A program made the translations under genes and the position numbers. A stretch of 53,836 nt of DNA. It comes from Moraxellaceae bacterium. Its GTDB lineage: Bacteria > Pseudomonadota > Gammaproteobacteria > Pseudomonadales > Moraxellaceae. The notes under the pieces are model-generated. The model was not told the origin of the DNA. It ran no database searches and saw only the letters and a list, made by a program, of their open reading frames with translations. The DNA lies in the NCBI GenBank assembly GCA_025363155.1, contig JANYEL010000058.1, positions 1-53,836 on the forward strand, given 5' to 3'. Positions 1 to 9,601 of this stretch are shown here, piece by piece; positions within the stretch are counted from its first letter, which is position 1, and each line of letters starts with the position of its first letter.

Positions 1-650
1 GCAAATTCAGCAACTTCTTTTTGCTCAATTAATTGCTTTTGTTGAGTCGTGAGTTGTACGACCAGCTCTGCATTCTTAAAACGTAATTGCAATGACTCCA
101 GTAAAACCTGAGTATAACGCCACGCATAGAGCAACATCGCAGGCACAAATATAATCGTGCTCGTAAGCAGTGGCAACGAAGCTCCTTGAATTGACATAAT
201 CAGTATAGCGGCGACCGAAAATGGTAAAAAAGCAGCTAAGAATGACGGGTAATAAGAACCAAAGCTAAAAACCGACATGGTTCCGGCCAAAATGACCGAG
301 GTAAACAATGTCAGCTGTTGCACAAACGAACCACTAGGCAAGAAAAAATAGAATCCAAGCGCCCAAATCACTGCAGAGATGAAAGCCGTCAGAATGGAAA
401 GATGAAATACTCGGCGTGCTGCCGCCAATGAAAACTCTTCATTCTTGCGCAAGACCCACCAACCGTAGATGGTGTAGAACATTTGCAATGCCATAGCAAC
501 TAGCCAAATGATCAACTCCAATCTCGATTTGGGTTGCCAAAATAATGCTGCCGCGCCGATTGCAGATAAAAAATTAAAAACGGCGATTGATAGCATGTTG
601 GTATGAATATGCCGAGCCTGCTCATCCGCAATTGCATGTTCGATTTGCAT
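1..650 (-). CDS. Membrane sensor protein, N-terminal part (probable histidine kinase), runs off left edge
   Basis: The reverse strand is open from an ATG at 650 to the window edge, giving 216 codons with no stop. The ATG has an AGGGA Shine-Dalgarno-like motif about 11 nt upstream. The product has a short hydrophilic start and then about six hydrophobic segments (roughly residues 20-37, 45-65, 85-105, 112-130, 133-150 and 155-172). A charged, Q/E/K-rich stretch near residues 178-215 looks like the start of a coiled-coil linker. Soluble catalytic domains normally follow this layout in hybrid histidine kinases and some diguanylate cyclases. The linker wording (LEQ/AEF-like) favours a histidine kinase, but the catalytic part lies outside the window. 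The membrane topology is seen; the kinase call is inference. Confidence 0.6.
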   Translation of the reverse strand, partial: MQIEHAIADEQARHIHTNMLSIAVFNFLSAIGAAALFWQPKSRLELIIWLVAMALQMFYTIYGWWVLRKNEEFSLAAARRVFHLSILTAFISAVIWALGFYFFLPSGSFVQQLTLFTSVILAGTMSVFSFGSYYPSFLAAFLPFSVAAILIMSIQGASLPLLTSTIIFVPAMLLYAWRYTQVLLESLQLRFKNAELVVQLTTQQKQLIEQKEVAEF

Positions 651-828
651 GCTTAGATTCTTCCCTGAAGGTTAAGCTATTGTTAGTAGATACTCAGACG
701 CATTCATTATGCATCATTTCCATAATGAGACAAAAAGTATCCATTGCGACAGCACTACCAAATACCACAAACGAATGCTGACACCTTAGACTGCGCCCTA
801 TTATTGAGACATACGTTATTTTAGCCAT

Positions 829-864
829 AAAAAAAGCCTCAGCAAAAATGCGGAGGCTTTTTAG
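829..864 (-). terminator. Rho-independent terminator after tRNA-Lys
   Basis: Read on the minus strand, AAAGCCTC and GAGGCTTT pair around a short A/T-rich loop and run into a T tract. It lies just downstream of the tRNA-Lys 3' end and probably ends that transcript. It may also work for the opposite strand. Confidence 0.75.
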
Positions 865-876
865 AATACTTAACAC

Positions 877-952
877 TGGTGGGTCGTGCGGGATTCGAAC
901 CTGCGACCAATTGATTAAAAGTCAACTGCTCTACCAACTGAGCTAACGACCC
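877..952 (-). tRNA. tRNA-Lys (anticodon UUU)
   Basis: A 76-nt cloverleaf reads on the minus strand. The acceptor stem GGGTCGT (952-946) pairs with ACGACCC (887-881), followed by discriminator A and an encoded CCA (879-877). The D arm carries AGCTCAGTTGGTAGAGC. The anticodon loop is CTTTTAA with anticodon TTT, and the T arm has GGTTCGAATCC. It is a single gene, not part of a tRNA cluster. Confidence 0.97.
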
Positions 953-968
953 GTTTCAGTGAGCGCAC

Positions 969-996
969 ATTCTATCAATTTTTCAGACAAAGACAA
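969..996 (-). promoter_or_regulatory. Probable sigma-70 promoter of tRNA-Lys
   Basis: On the minus strand, TTGTCT (996-991), a 16-nt spacer and TAGAAT (974-969) lie about 17 nt before the tRNA 5' end. That leaves room for a short processed leader. Both hexamers are close to consensus. No mapping data support it. Confidence 0.5.
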
Positions 997-1157
997 GTGC
1001 AATCTAATCTTTTATCATTCAATTGCACACAAATACGCCAATTACTGTTTTTTTGGCTATTTTACATACTTTTAAGCAATAACTTACAGCAGTAAGAGCG
1101 ATAAACCCCATTAAATCTGAACAACATACCCAACAAAATCTCATGACGTCAGCAAAT

Positions 1158-1194
1158 AAAAAAAGGGATAGCTATATCAAGCTATCCCTTTTTA
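1158..1194 (-). terminator. Terminator of the acyl-CoA synthetase gene
   Basis: A perfect stem (AAAAAGGGATAGCT / AGCTATCCCTTTTT) with a 6-nt loop sits 25 nt beyond the stop codon of the acyl-CoA synthetase gene. It ends in a T run on both strands, so it could act in either direction. Confidence 0.85.
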
Positions 1195-1218
1195 TCTCAC
1201 AAAGACTTCTAAAATGAA

Positions 1219-3075
1219 TTAGAAGCGATAAGCGCCATTCTGAATCCCAGTGAAAATTTCAGCGGTCACAGGAACATAAGTATCAGTGCCAGGCAACCAA
1301 ACCAATAAAGGATCGGTTGTTTGCGCAGGATCAAATGCTTCTTTCTTCAAATTGGTCTTTTGGTATTTGAACGTACCCGTAGTTTCAACATGCGCTTGCA
1401 GACGCAAGAACACTGGAATCGCAAACGCTGGCATTCCCTTCTTAAAGAAGCAGAGTAATTCAGCATAATCAACCACAACACCTGCATGTGGGGTAATGGC
1501 ACACATGCCAGCACGACCATTGGTATTCGGAATTTCAACGCCATAAACAACAGCTTCAGAGATTGCAGCGTGATCAGCGACGTTGTTTTCCACTTCAGTC
1601 GTTGACACGTTTTCACCTTTCCAGCGGAAAGTATCGCCCAAGCGATCCACAAACTGCGCATGACGGAAGCCCAAATCACGGACTAAATCGCCTGTATTAA
1701 AGTAACGATCGCCTTTTTTGAATACACCTTCGAGAATCGTCGCTTTATTCTTCTCTGGATCGGTATAGCCATCAAATGGTGCAGACTTGGTGATTTCACC
1801 AATCAATAATCCACTTTCGCCTTTATCAACCTTAATCATGAAGCCTTTCTTATTCAGGATTGGCGCACCACTTTCCTGATCATAACGAACAATGGCGTAA
1901 GGAACAGGCGAGAATCCAACTGTATTTTCAAAGTTGAAAATATTACTAAATCCAACATTCCCCTCACTTGAACCATACAACTCAAAGACTTCTTCGATAC
2001 CAAAACGTTGTTTGAAGTCGTGCCAAATATTGGCCCGCATCCCGTTACCAACCATTTTGGTCACACGATTTTTATGGTCATTGGGTGTCGCAGGGGCATC
2101 CATCAAATAGCGACAGAGTTCACCAACATAACCAATCGCAGTCGCATTGTAACGACGCACATCAGGCCAGAACTCACGCGCCGAGAACTTACGACGAATC
2201 GCAAGACCTGCATTACCTGCAATCACGGCTGACCAGCAAACGACCATCGCAGTCGCATGATAAAAAGGTAAGGTCGCGTAGAGGATGTCATCCTTATTGA
2301 GATCCATGATAAAGCCGAGCGTGCCGTATCCCTTCATCCAACGTCCATGCTTAAACACCACAGCTTTAGGCAATCCTGTTGTACCGGACGTATAGATATA
2401 AAACAGCCCATCCCCATAATGAACATCATGGCTACAAGGTGGATTGAAGCGTGGTTGATTAATGATTTTTTCGCCAATATTTTGATAACCGACAGGCACA
2501 TCTGTTGCGCCTTGGCTGCGCGGTTTACGCGTATCTTCGTCAGCAAACCAGTAGAATTGATTCGCCTCAAGCTCTAGGCTGTCTTTGACATCATTAATCG
2601 CAGATTTGAGCTCATCACCCACGATCAGCATTTTCGGTTTAACCAAATTAACGCTGTGAATCAAACCCTTTCCAGTCTGCGAGCAGTTAACGAGTGCAGC
2701 AATCGCGCCGACTTTGGCACACGCAAGACTGGTCACGAGCAACTCAGGACGATTTTCAATTAGGACGGTAATTACATCGCCCTTTTTGATTCCGCAACTC
2801 AGTAGGTAATGGGCAATTTTGTTCGCCCATTCATTAAACTGAGTGTAGGTGTATTGCACATCTTTATAATATAAGGCGATCCCATAAGGATTTTCGCGAG
2901 TAGCACGTTCAAACTCACAACCAAACCCCATTGGTTTGGTTGGACTAGTATCATTAGCGAGAATCAGACCATGGACAACATGAGGAAGTTTTTTGAGTAG
3001 ACCAGGAATTCGTGTGACAACATCAGTAGCGGTAATAACATCTGAATGTTCAGCTTTACGAGTGAATAGACGCAT
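1219..3075 (-). CDS. Long-/very-long-chain acyl-CoA synthetase (AMP-forming)
   Basis: The 618-residue protein belongs to the ANL adenylating family. It would activate fatty acids to acyl-CoA through an acyl-adenylate, feeding beta-oxidation or lipid synthesis. The AMP-binding P-loop TSGTTGLPKA is at residues 229-238, followed by the adenylate motif ELYGSSEGN and the hinge region FNTGDLVRD with a downstream RWKGENVSTTEVE. The length and wording match the FATP/VLACS-like subgroup common in Acinetobacter rather than classical FadD. The start is supported by CAGGAA 8-9 nt upstream. It is transcribed alone, with its own terminator. Chain-length preference cannot be read from the sequence. Confidence 0.88.
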   Translation of the reverse strand: MRLFTRKAEHSDVITATDVVTRIPGLLKKLPHVVHGLILANDTSPTKPMGFGCEFERATRENPYGIALYYKDVQYTYTQFNEWANKIAHYLLSCGIKKGDVITVLIENRPELLVTSLACAKVGAIAALVNCSQTGKGLIHSVNLVKPKMLIVGDELKSAINDVKDSLELEANQFYWFADEDTRKPRSQGATDVPVGYQNIGEKIINQPRFNPPCSHDVHYGDGLFYIYTSGTTGLPKAVVFKHGRWMKGYGTLGFIMDLNKDDILYATLPFYHATAMVVCWSAVIAGNAGLAIRRKFSAREFWPDVRRYNATAIGYVGELCRYLMDAPATPNDHKNRVTKMVGNGMRANIWHDFKQRFGIEEVFELYGSSEGNVGFSNIFNFENTVGFSPVPYAIVRYDQESGAPILNKKGFMIKVDKGESGLLIGEITKSAPFDGYTDPEKNKATILEGVFKKGDRYFNTGDLVRDLGFRHAQFVDRLGDTFRWKGENVSTTEVENNVADHAAISEAVVYGVEIPNTNGRAGMCAITPHAGVVVDYAELLCFFKKGMPAFAIPVFLRLQAHVETTGTFKYQKTNLKKEAFDPAQTTDPLLVWLPGTDTYVPVTAEIFTGIQNGAYRF

Positions 3076-3221
3076 AAATGAATTCCTGTATTCAATAAAA
3101 ACTTCTGTCGCTTAAATTATTTGGTTGCGATAATAGCAATGCTTTCACCACTACAACGGTCGATATCATAAAGCAAACAAACATCAATGGCTCATTGGCT
3201 CATTTAACTTACTTAGGGCAT

Positions 3222-3266
3222 AAAAAAGACCTACCGCCAATTGTTGCTGACGATAGGTCTTTTTTA
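3222..3266 (-). terminator. Terminator of rne
   Basis: AAAAAAGACCTA and TAGGTCTTTTTT form a stem just downstream of the rne stop codon. The T run is on the minus strand; the symmetric A/T flanks also allow the other direction. Confidence 0.85.
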
Positions 3267-3270
3267 AGAT

Positions 3271-6200
3271 TTATTCAATCACTGGAGCACGTTTCTTTGG
3301 TGGGCGACCACCAACACGTGGACGACGTGGGCGACCGCGACTATCGAGATTAGCGCTTTCTGGCTCCAAAGAATCATCTGACTCTTCTTCTGCACCATCA
3401 TCATCTGCAGCACCTTCTTCTTCGAAAGCTTCGGGTGATGCAAACGTTGCGGTCGACGCTTCATCAGCATGTACGACTGTGCTTTCAGACGATTCAGCAG
3501 AAGTTGGTGCCTCTTCTGACACGGTTTCAACTGGTTGCACTTCAGGTGCAATCAAGCTGACTTCAAGTCCTGAGGTATGTTCAACTGAACTTACTGTTTC
3601 AGAAGCAGCAGTTACTGGCTCTGAAATCTCTTCAGATGGCATCAGATCATCCAAAGGAATCTCAGACAATGCCGATTCAGCAGGTGCATCCAACGCCGCT
3701 TGTGCCGCTGCTGCTGCCAAACGACGACGCATACGCGGATCGTTTGCTGCACGTGGGCGATCTGCAACAGGAGGTGCGATCACTTCCGTAGTCATCGGTG
3801 GCAATGACGCCGCCGCAGTCGCAACAATCGGCGCATCCACTAAGGCAACACTTGTTGGCTCAGCTTCTACGACTGGCGCTGCGATCACTTCGCTAACGAC
3901 GGGACGACCTTTCAGCGCAGTGAGGAACGCTTCAACTACTCGTCCTTCCTCCAATAATGCTTCGCCTTCAGCACCGAGCGTAGCACGTACGAAATCACCA
4001 ACTGAACCTTGAACCACAACAGGTTCGTAGCTAACGCTGGGTGTAGGCTGTTCACCACTCGGCGCTTGAGCAGGCTGATCTAAGCCCAATTCACGACGAC
4101 GGCGACGCTCACGCGGATCGTTCGCTGCACGAGGCAACTCACCGACAACTGCTGGTGATGCGTCTTCCACTGGCGCTGATTCTACAGCTTGCTCCACTGC
4201 CGAAACTGGCGTTGCAACTTCTGTGGTTTCAGCATTGAGTGACGTCACAGATGTTGCTGCGTTGTCATCTAAGCCAAACACAACCAGATTCGCTGCATTG
4301 CTTTCTGTTGGATTAGCAATCACACGTGTTGCCAACGGATCATTCACATCAATCGCAGATTGTTCTGCACTGACTTCTGCGTTAGCTACTGATGTAGCAG
4401 TCGCATTGTTCGATTGTGCGTCTAAAACACTGGTATCGCGTTGACGCGGACCACGGCTGTTGCGATTGCTGTTGCGATCACGACGAACTGGAGCAGCATT
4501 GCTACCCTCTTCCGTAGCGACGGCATTAGTATCACGTTGATCACGTTCGTTTGTCGAACCGTCGTTTTGGTTATTGCGACGAGTGCGGGGATTGTTACGC
4601 GGTGCTGGCGCTTCGTCTGCATACGGCGCAGCTTCAACGGGTTGAGCCGCAAACTGGCTGTCGTTTGTGCCTTCAACATTGTTGTTGCTATTGTTGACAT
4701 TGTCACGACCGCGACGATTGCGGTTGTTACGATCACGCTTCTGACCTGAACCTGTTGGTGCTGGTTGTTGTGACGATGCTGGTGTGCCTGTCGCATATGC
4801 ATTGCCGACTTCAGCATTTGCAGCTGGACGACGATCTGAAGGAACAGCGACTTCACCGTAAATACCACGGCTCACTGCACCGCCATTAACCATTTGTTCA
4901 ATGGCACTGGCGGCATCATTACTGGTCGTCGCGCCTTGTGGACGTGCTTGACGTGGCGTAAACAGATTTTCTAACCATGCAAATTGCGCTGCAGGAGCAG
5001 GTTGTGCTGCAACAGGTTGCGGCGCTTGTGCTGGCGCTGCTTGATTGGTTGCATTGCCGCGCGCAGGCGCTTGGCGTGCAGCAGCTGGTGTACCTGCAGC
5101 TTGCGGTTGTTGCCAATCAGTGGCGTAGCCTAATTCTTGATTGCGTTCAATCAATTCATAACTCGCTGGCGCATTGCCTTCACGATTAAAACTAATGTGG
5201 TAATGCGGTGTTTCTAAGTGCGGATGCGGCAAAATGGTAATACGGCAACGGCTGCTTTGTTCCAAATAAATTAACGAGTCGCGTTTTTCATTTAACAAGA
5301 ATGCAGCGATTTCGATTGGTACTTGCAGCTGTACTTCGCCTTGACGTTCGCGCAGCGCAATTTCTTCAATCGCACGCATGATCGACAATGACAATGAGCG
5401 CAAGTCACGAATCATACCCGTGCCATGGCAACGTGGGCAGACATAACCAGTCGCTTCTTCCAGTGATGGACGTAGGCGTTGACGGCTCATTTCGAGTAAA
5501 CCGAAACGTGACAATGAACCAAATTGGATACGTGCACGGTCGCTTTGTGTTGCTTCTTTCAGACGCGCTTCAACCGCACGTTGATTGCGATCTTTACCCA
5601 TGTCGATGAAGTCGATCACAACTAAACCGCCCATATCGCGCAGGCGCAATTGACGTGCAATTTCGTCGGCTGCTTCAAGGTTGGTGTTTAACGCAGTATC
5701 TTCAACATCTGCACCACGTGTCGCTTTTGCAGAGTTGATGTCGATTGAAACCAATGCTTCGGTTTGGTCAATCACGATTGAACCGCCTGAAGGCAGTTTC
5801 ACTTCGCGTTGATAAGCTGTTTCGATTTGGCTTTCGATGCCAAAGCTTGCGAACAATGGCTCATTGGCCAAATGCTTTTTGATTTTATCAATTTGATGCG
5901 GCATGACTTGCTGAACGAAACTATAGGCTTCGTTATAAGCCTGCTCATTATCAATCAAGATTTCGCCAATATCATCACGTAGATAATCACGCACCGCACG
6001 CGTTACAACGCCTGCTTCTTGATGCACGAGCATCGGTGATGGGCCAGAGTTCGCAGAAGTTTGGATTTGCTGCCATAGACCGAGCAAATGTTGCAAATCG
6101 AGTTGTAGCTCTTCTTGGCTACGACCAATTCCTGCGGTACGAACGATCACGCTCATTGCGCGTGGAACTTCAAGCGATGACAAAATTTCTTTCATTTCTT

Positions 6201-6639
6201 CGCGTACAGTGCCCGCGATTTGACGGCTAATGCCACCACCTTTCGGGTTGTTTGGCATCAATACCAAATAACGACCTGCAAGGGAAATGAATGTAGACAG
6301 CGCAGCGCCTTTATTACCACGTTCTTCTTTTTCAATTTGAACGAGTAATTCAGTGCCTTCAGAGATCAATTCACGAATATTGTTGGTAGAGCGCGGATCT
6401 TTGCTGAAATAAGAGTTGGCAATTTCACGCATCGACAGGAAGCCCTGACGTTGTGAGCCATATTCAACAAAAACAGCTTCTAGAGAAGGTTCAACGCGAG
6501 TCACACGACCTTTATAGATGTTGGATTTTTTTTGTTCGCGGGTGCGGTTTTCGAGATCGAAATCGTAAAGACGATGACCGTTAATCAGTGCGACGCGAAT
6601 TTCTTCGGCATGGGTCGCGTTGATAAGCATACGTTTCAT
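3271..6639 (-). CDS. rne: Ribonuclease E
   Basis: The 1122-residue endoribonuclease is the degradosome scaffold, acting in mRNA turnover and in rRNA/tRNA processing at the inner membrane. I place the start at the ATG at 6639 ([13 protein letters not shown]), which aligns with the family N terminus; an in-frame ATG ten codons upstream is less likely. The S1 domain spans about residues 35-120. The DNase-I-like catalytic region contains SIDIN and VIDFIDMG, and the Zn-link cysteines are at 401 and 404 (CPRCHG). From about residue 500 the protein is low-complexity, with Q/A/P-rich, N/R-rich and acidic stretches as expected of a degradosome-assembly tail. The tail carries two copies of an RAANDPR-x-RRR motif and ends in a basic cluster (PPKKRAP). 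Autoregulation through the 5' UTR is known in the family and plausible here. Confidence 0.96.
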   Translation of the reverse strand: MKRMLINATHAEEIRVALINGHRLYDFDLENRTREQKKSNIYKGRVTRVEPSLEAVFVEYGSQRQGFLSMREIANSYFSKDPRSTNNIRELISEGTELLVQIEKEERGNKGAALSTFISLAGRYLVLMPNNPKGGGISRQIAGTVREEMKEILSSLEVPRAMSVIVRTAGIGRSQEELQLDLQHLLGLWQQIQTSANSGPSPMLVHQEAGVVTRAVRDYLRDDIGEILIDNEQAYNEAYSFVQQVMPHQIDKIKKHLANEPLFASFGIESQIETAYQREVKLPSGGSIVIDQTEALVSIDINSAKATRGADVEDTALNTNLEAADEIARQLRLRDMGGLVVIDFIDMGKDRNQRAVEARLKEATQSDRARIQFGSLSRFGLLEMSRQRLRPSLEEATGYVCPRCHGTGMIRDLRSLSLSIMRAIEEIALRERQGEVQLQVPIEIAAFLLNEKRDSLIYLEQSSRCRITILPHPHLETPHYHISFNREGNAPASYELIERNQELGYATDWQQPQAAGTPAAARQAPARGNATNQAAPAQAPQPVAAQPAPAAQFAWLENLFTPRQARPQGATTSNDAASAIEQMVNGGAVSRGIYGEVAVPSDRRPAANAEVGNAYATGTPASSQQPAPTGSGQKRDRNNRNRRGRDNVNNSNNNVEGTNDSQFAAQPVEAAPYADEAPAPRNNPRTRRNNQNDGSTNERDQRDTNAVATEEGSNAAPVRRDRNSNRNSRGPRQRDTSVLDAQSNNATATSVANAEVSAEQSAIDVNDPLATRVIANPTESNAANLVVFGLDDNAATSVTSLNAETTEVATPVSAVEQAVESAPVEDASPAVVGELPRAANDPRERRRRRELGLDQPAQAPSGEQPTPSVSYEPVVVQGSVGDFVRATLGAEGEALLEEGRVVEAFLTALKGRPVVSEVIAAPVVEAEPTSVALVDAPIVATAAASLPPMTTEVIAPPVADRPRAANDPRMRRRLAAAAAQAALDAPAESALSEIPLDDLMPSEEISEPVTAASETVSSVEHTSGLEVSLIAPEVQPVETVSEEAPTSAESSESTVVHADEASTATFASPEAFEEEGAADDDGAEEESDDSLEPESANLDSRGRPRRPRVGGRPPKKRAPVIE

Positions 6640-6862
6640 TGCAGTGTGACACCTTTTTGGGCGACACACACTTCAGACTGCGGTTTCCTGCATGACAACT
6701 AAAAATTGCTCTTCAAAACTGACTCTTTCTAAGTCTTATTTTAAAGAAATAACACCTTATGAATAACTATTACTGTAGAACCATGGTTGTAAATCACGAA
6801 TCCAGTATTATTTTTCTCATAAAGCCTCGCCGCTAAGCAAGGTACACGCAAATTTTGTTTGT

Positions 6863-6899
6863 TTTGCTGACAGACTCTAATCTCGTATCTGTCGGCAAA
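6863..6899 (-). promoter_or_regulatory. Stem-loop in the presumed rne 5' leader
   Basis: TTTGCTGACAGA (6863-6874) pairs with TCTGTCGGCAAA (6888-6899) over 12 bp with a single T-G wobble, around a 13-nt loop. No T run follows on either strand, so it is not a standard terminator. It lies about 225 nt upstream of the rne start codon. In E. coli the rne 5' UTR hairpins mediate feedback control; whether this one does is inference. Confidence 0.4.
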
Positions 6900-7266
6900 G
6901 CCGGTGTTTGGCGTTGGCAGTATTTACATCAATGACAATCACTGGGTAGCGGGCGCGACAAGGGGCTTGCTCGAACACTTAAATTTTCACCATGTTGTAA
7001 ATATGATGATCAGTGCGGCGGCGCTCTTCCTTGACGTGCATCTGGCTAAACCAATTACGCATCAATACAAATACACAGCAGCAATCAACCTGTCTGGTGT
7101 GCATCGGTTTAATTTGTAGTTCTTTGTGCGTCGCTTATGATAAAAGCAGACATACAAAAAAACCGTTAACCGGATTGTTACTCTACGTTTTCAGTCACAT
7201 ACACTATTGTGTACATATTTCTGTGTCGAATGAGCAAGCAATCACGGGTTTTGTCGATAATTGCCT

Positions 7267-7272
7267 TATAAT
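7267..7272 (+). promoter_or_regulatory. Candidate -10 element of the rluC promoter
   Basis: A perfect TATAAT lies about 140 nt before the rluC start. No good -35 hexamer is found at 16-18 nt spacing, so the assignment rests on the -10 and its position only. Confidence 0.35.
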
Positions 7273-7410
7273 GGCAGTGAAAGCCTCGACGGGGCGTATT
7301 TGTCCGGATTGTCTTGTGTTGCCGAGCTGTATTTATAAACAGTTCATGCAGATCAGACGTTCTTCCGTGCGCCGACTATAGCAAACCTTTGGCAACAAGC
7401 ATACATTTTC

Positions 7411-9057
7411 ATGACAACTTCACGTACTCAAGCTCCAAAAAATGACCGTTCGTCGGCAGAATCCTCCCCAAATGAGGATTTAAGCAATAGACAGAACAAA
7501 GAACGCCGCAAAGCGAAAGACGTTGCGACGCAAATGGATCAGGCTAAAACCGCACCGAGCCGCGATGCTGCTCGCACGCGTACCGCGCATCCACCATCAC
7601 GTCGTGCGCCATCTACTTATGCAAATGAGGCGCGTCGTTCAGAGCCATTTAAGCCTAAGAAGCGCAATGATCGCCCTGCTACGCCTTCGGATAGAACCCC
7701 ACATTCGGACAGAGCATCTCATTCGGCTGACGCTAGACCTTCCGCATCGCCTGCTGAAGCGCGTTTGCAATCAGGTTTGCGCGATCAAGAACGCTCGGAA
7801 GAAAGATCCAGTCCGCGCTCAAGAGTTGAGCATCGTTCGAAGCCGCAACTTCGTACACGTGCAGGCACATTCTTAAATCGTAACCAACAGAATAAAGGCC
7901 CACAAGGCGGCGCACCACGCACACCTACTGATGAGCGTGCACGTCCTGATACACGTTCAAAACCTGCGTCGGCTTATGGTGAAGAAGATCCAGAAGATGC
8001 GATTTTTGGTAGCAGCGACACTGCGGTGTATTGGAAATATCAACCTGTTGATGTCAATGAAGCGCCTGAAGAATTGTCTGAAAATGGCACGCCAAAACCA
8101 AAAGCTGCCTTCACCCCGGCACAAACCAATGTGCCACAAGTCACTTGGTACACGGTCGATGAAGATCATGACGGACAACGTTTGGATAATTTCCTCGTTG
8201 CGCGTTTAAAAGGTGTGCCAAAAACCCGTATTTATCGTCTGATTCGTGAATCACAAGTACGCATTAATAAAGGTCGCGTGAAACCAGATACTCGTATTAA
8301 AACGGGTGACTTGATTCGTGTTGCGCCAATTCGTATGCGTGAAATCGGCGCAGCGCCAGTGATCGGTCAAGACTTAGCGGACAGCTTACGCGAGCGGATT
8401 GTCTATGAAGATGAAGGCTTAATCGTCCTCAATAAACCTGCTGGCTTAGCCGTACATGGCGGTAGCGGTGTTGATTTTGGTGTGATCGAAGCGATTCGTC
8501 AGACGCTGGGCAAGCCTTATCTGGAACTCGTCCATCGTTTAGACCGTGAAACGTCTGGTTTGTTGATGATTGCTAAAAAGCGTTCAACTTTAAAAGTACT
8601 GCAAGACTATTTACGCGAAGGCAAAATCCGCAAGACGTACCTTGCGATTGTTAAAGGTGTGGTTGCACTCGATAAGCAACGTGTTGACGTGCCATTAGGT
8701 AAATTTGAATTACCAAGTGGCGAGCGCCGTGTTCGTGTCGCTGCGGATGGTAAAGAAAGTCAAACCGACTTTGTTGTCGTAGAACGTTTTGCTCATGCAA
8801 CTTTAGTTGAAGCGAGTCCATTGACTGGCCGCACGCATCAAATCCGTGTGCATGGCTTATCAATTAATCATCCACTCGTGGGCGATGATAAATACGGTCA
8901 TGAACGTGCCTATCAAGGGGCTGAAGCACGTCGCTTATGTTTACATGCGCTGCGTTTAACCGTGCCCGGTTATCCAGTATTTGAATCTGCACAGCCTGAT
9001 GACTTTGTCGCGTTAATTGAAAAATTGCGGAAGGAAGTGAAAGGTTCTAAATCATAA
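7411..9057 (+). CDS. rluC: 23S rRNA pseudouridine(955/2504/2580) synthase with long N-terminal extension
   Basis: The 548-residue protein isomerises specific uridines of 23S rRNA. The usual RluC (about 320 residues) is represented by the C-terminal part. An S4 RNA-binding domain begins near residue 250 (GQRLDNFLVARLKGVPK). The RluA-type catalytic motif HRLDRETSGLL has its aspartate at 378, and the motif TGRTHQIRVH is near residue 475. The first ~240 residues are an extra, highly basic, R/S/P/N-rich segment without hydrophobic blocks, so probably disordered. The extension has the same reading frame and similar codon usage, and no start codon with a good ribosome-binding site sits in front of the S4 domain, so it seems to be translated. 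The gene is divergent from rne, a neighbourhood shared with other gammaproteobacteria. Confidence 0.93.
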   Translation: MTTSRTQAPKNDRSSAESSPNEDLSNRQNKERRKAKDVATQMDQAKTAPSRDAARTRTAHPPSRRAPSTYANEARRSEPFKPKKRNDRPATPSDRTPHSDRASHSADARPSASPAEARLQSGLRDQERSEERSSPRSRVEHRSKPQLRTRAGTFLNRNQQNKGPQGGAPRTPTDERARPDTRSKPASAYGEEDPEDAIFGSSDTAVYWKYQPVDVNEAPEELSENGTPKPKAAFTPAQTNVPQVTWYTVDEDHDGQRLDNFLVARLKGVPKTRIYRLIRESQVRINKGRVKPDTRIKTGDLIRVAPIRMREIGAAPVIGQDLADSLRERIVYEDEGLIVLNKPAGLAVHGGSGVDFGVIEAIRQTLGKPYLELVHRLDRETSGLLMIAKKRSTLKVLQDYLREGKIRKTYLAIVKGVVALDKQRVDVPLGKFELPSGERRVRVAADGKESQTDFVVVERFAHATLVEASPLTGRTHQIRVHGLSINHPLVGDDKYGHERAYQGAEARRLCLHALRLTVPGYPVFESAQPDDFVALIEKLRKEVKGSKS

Positions 9058-9078
9058 TACGCGTAAGAATAGTCAATT

Positions 9079-9594
9079 ATGAATGAACAGAAATGGGGAC
9101 AAGCGCATGCAGAGGTTTTAGTAGCCTCTCGTGCCGCTACTCGTTGGTATGATTTACATTGGAATAACCTTAAGCCAAGAGAATGCTTAAGGCCATTAGA
9201 GCTTTTGCCAGAAATCTTTGCATTAGATCACAACACAACGGTTCGAAATGTTATTGATGCCCGAAAATGGCAATTAGCCAAACTCAAAATGTTATCCGAC
9301 TCACCAAAACTTGCGGGTAGAATGCTCGTTTATGAGCCATCATTAAATTTGGCCGATTGTTTAGCTGAGGGTGAAACCAACGGTCTTTTTGATAGCTTTG
9401 ATTGTCCTCCATGGGGGCTATGGGTTGGATATGTAAATAATTCATCCTCAAACTGTGTTCTTAGTTGGATTCCAGAGCAACTGATAGCCCTTACGCAATC
9501 TGCAATTGAAGTTACTTATGGCGACTCTTTGTCTTGGTTAGATCAATGCAGTGAGCCATGGGCGAAAGCATTTTACAAATCAAAAGTTGATTGA
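9079..9594 (+). CDS. Hypothetical protein, 171 aa
   Basis: I do not recognise this family. The product is soluble, with no signal peptide or membrane segment, and is rich in Trp, Leu and acidic residues. A conspicuous internal phrase is DCPPWGLWVGYV. The C-terminal half ends with a Trp-rich helix (SLSWLDQCSEPWAKAFY). It starts 22 nt after the rluC stop and lacks a clear ribosome-binding site, so it may be translated by read-through coupling. Its size and Trp-rich make-up recall immunity-type or enzyme-associated small proteins, but nothing here proves that. A palindromic repeat follows directly. Confidence 0.6.
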   Translation: MNEQKWGQAHAEVLVASRAATRWYDLHWNNLKPRECLRPLELLPEIFALDHNTTVRNVIDARKWQLAKLKMLSDSPKLAGRMLVYEPSLNLADCLAEGETNGLFDSFDCPPWGLWVGYVNNSSSNCVLSWIPEQLIALTQSAIEVTYGDSLSWLDQCSEPWAKAFYKSKVD

Positions 9595-9601
9595 GTTAGT
9601 C

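Larger units (their letters stand above)
6640..7410. other. 770-nt divergent intergenic region between rne and rluC
   Basis: No convincing gene lies here; the open frames are short, rare in codon usage and overlap promoter-like DNA. The region should hold the promoters of both genes and a long rne 5' untranslated leader. It contains a strong 12-bp hairpin (6863-6899), a perfect -10 hexamer for rluC (7267-7272) and a small inverted repeat TACAC-TATT-GTGTA at 7201-7214. The rne promoter could not be placed by eye. Confidence 0.7.

Noticed and set aside
3479-4012. 177-codon open frame opposite the rne tail
   Set aside because: Mirror of the low-complexity Ala/Val/Glu-rich rne coding sequence; its Ser/Ala/Thr repeats are a composition artefact.
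4422-4868. 148-codon open frame in another frame of rne
   Set aside because: Shadow of the N/R-rich tail; the rne frame is clearly the coding one.
6904-7119. 71-codon plus-strand open frame in the same gap
   Set aside because: No ribosome-binding site, unremarkable composition, and it overlaps the presumed rne leader and promoter.
7013-7381. 122-codon plus-strand open frame in the rne-rluC gap
   Set aside because: Cys- and Ser-rich with no family look, no ribosome-binding site, and it runs through the rluC -10 element.
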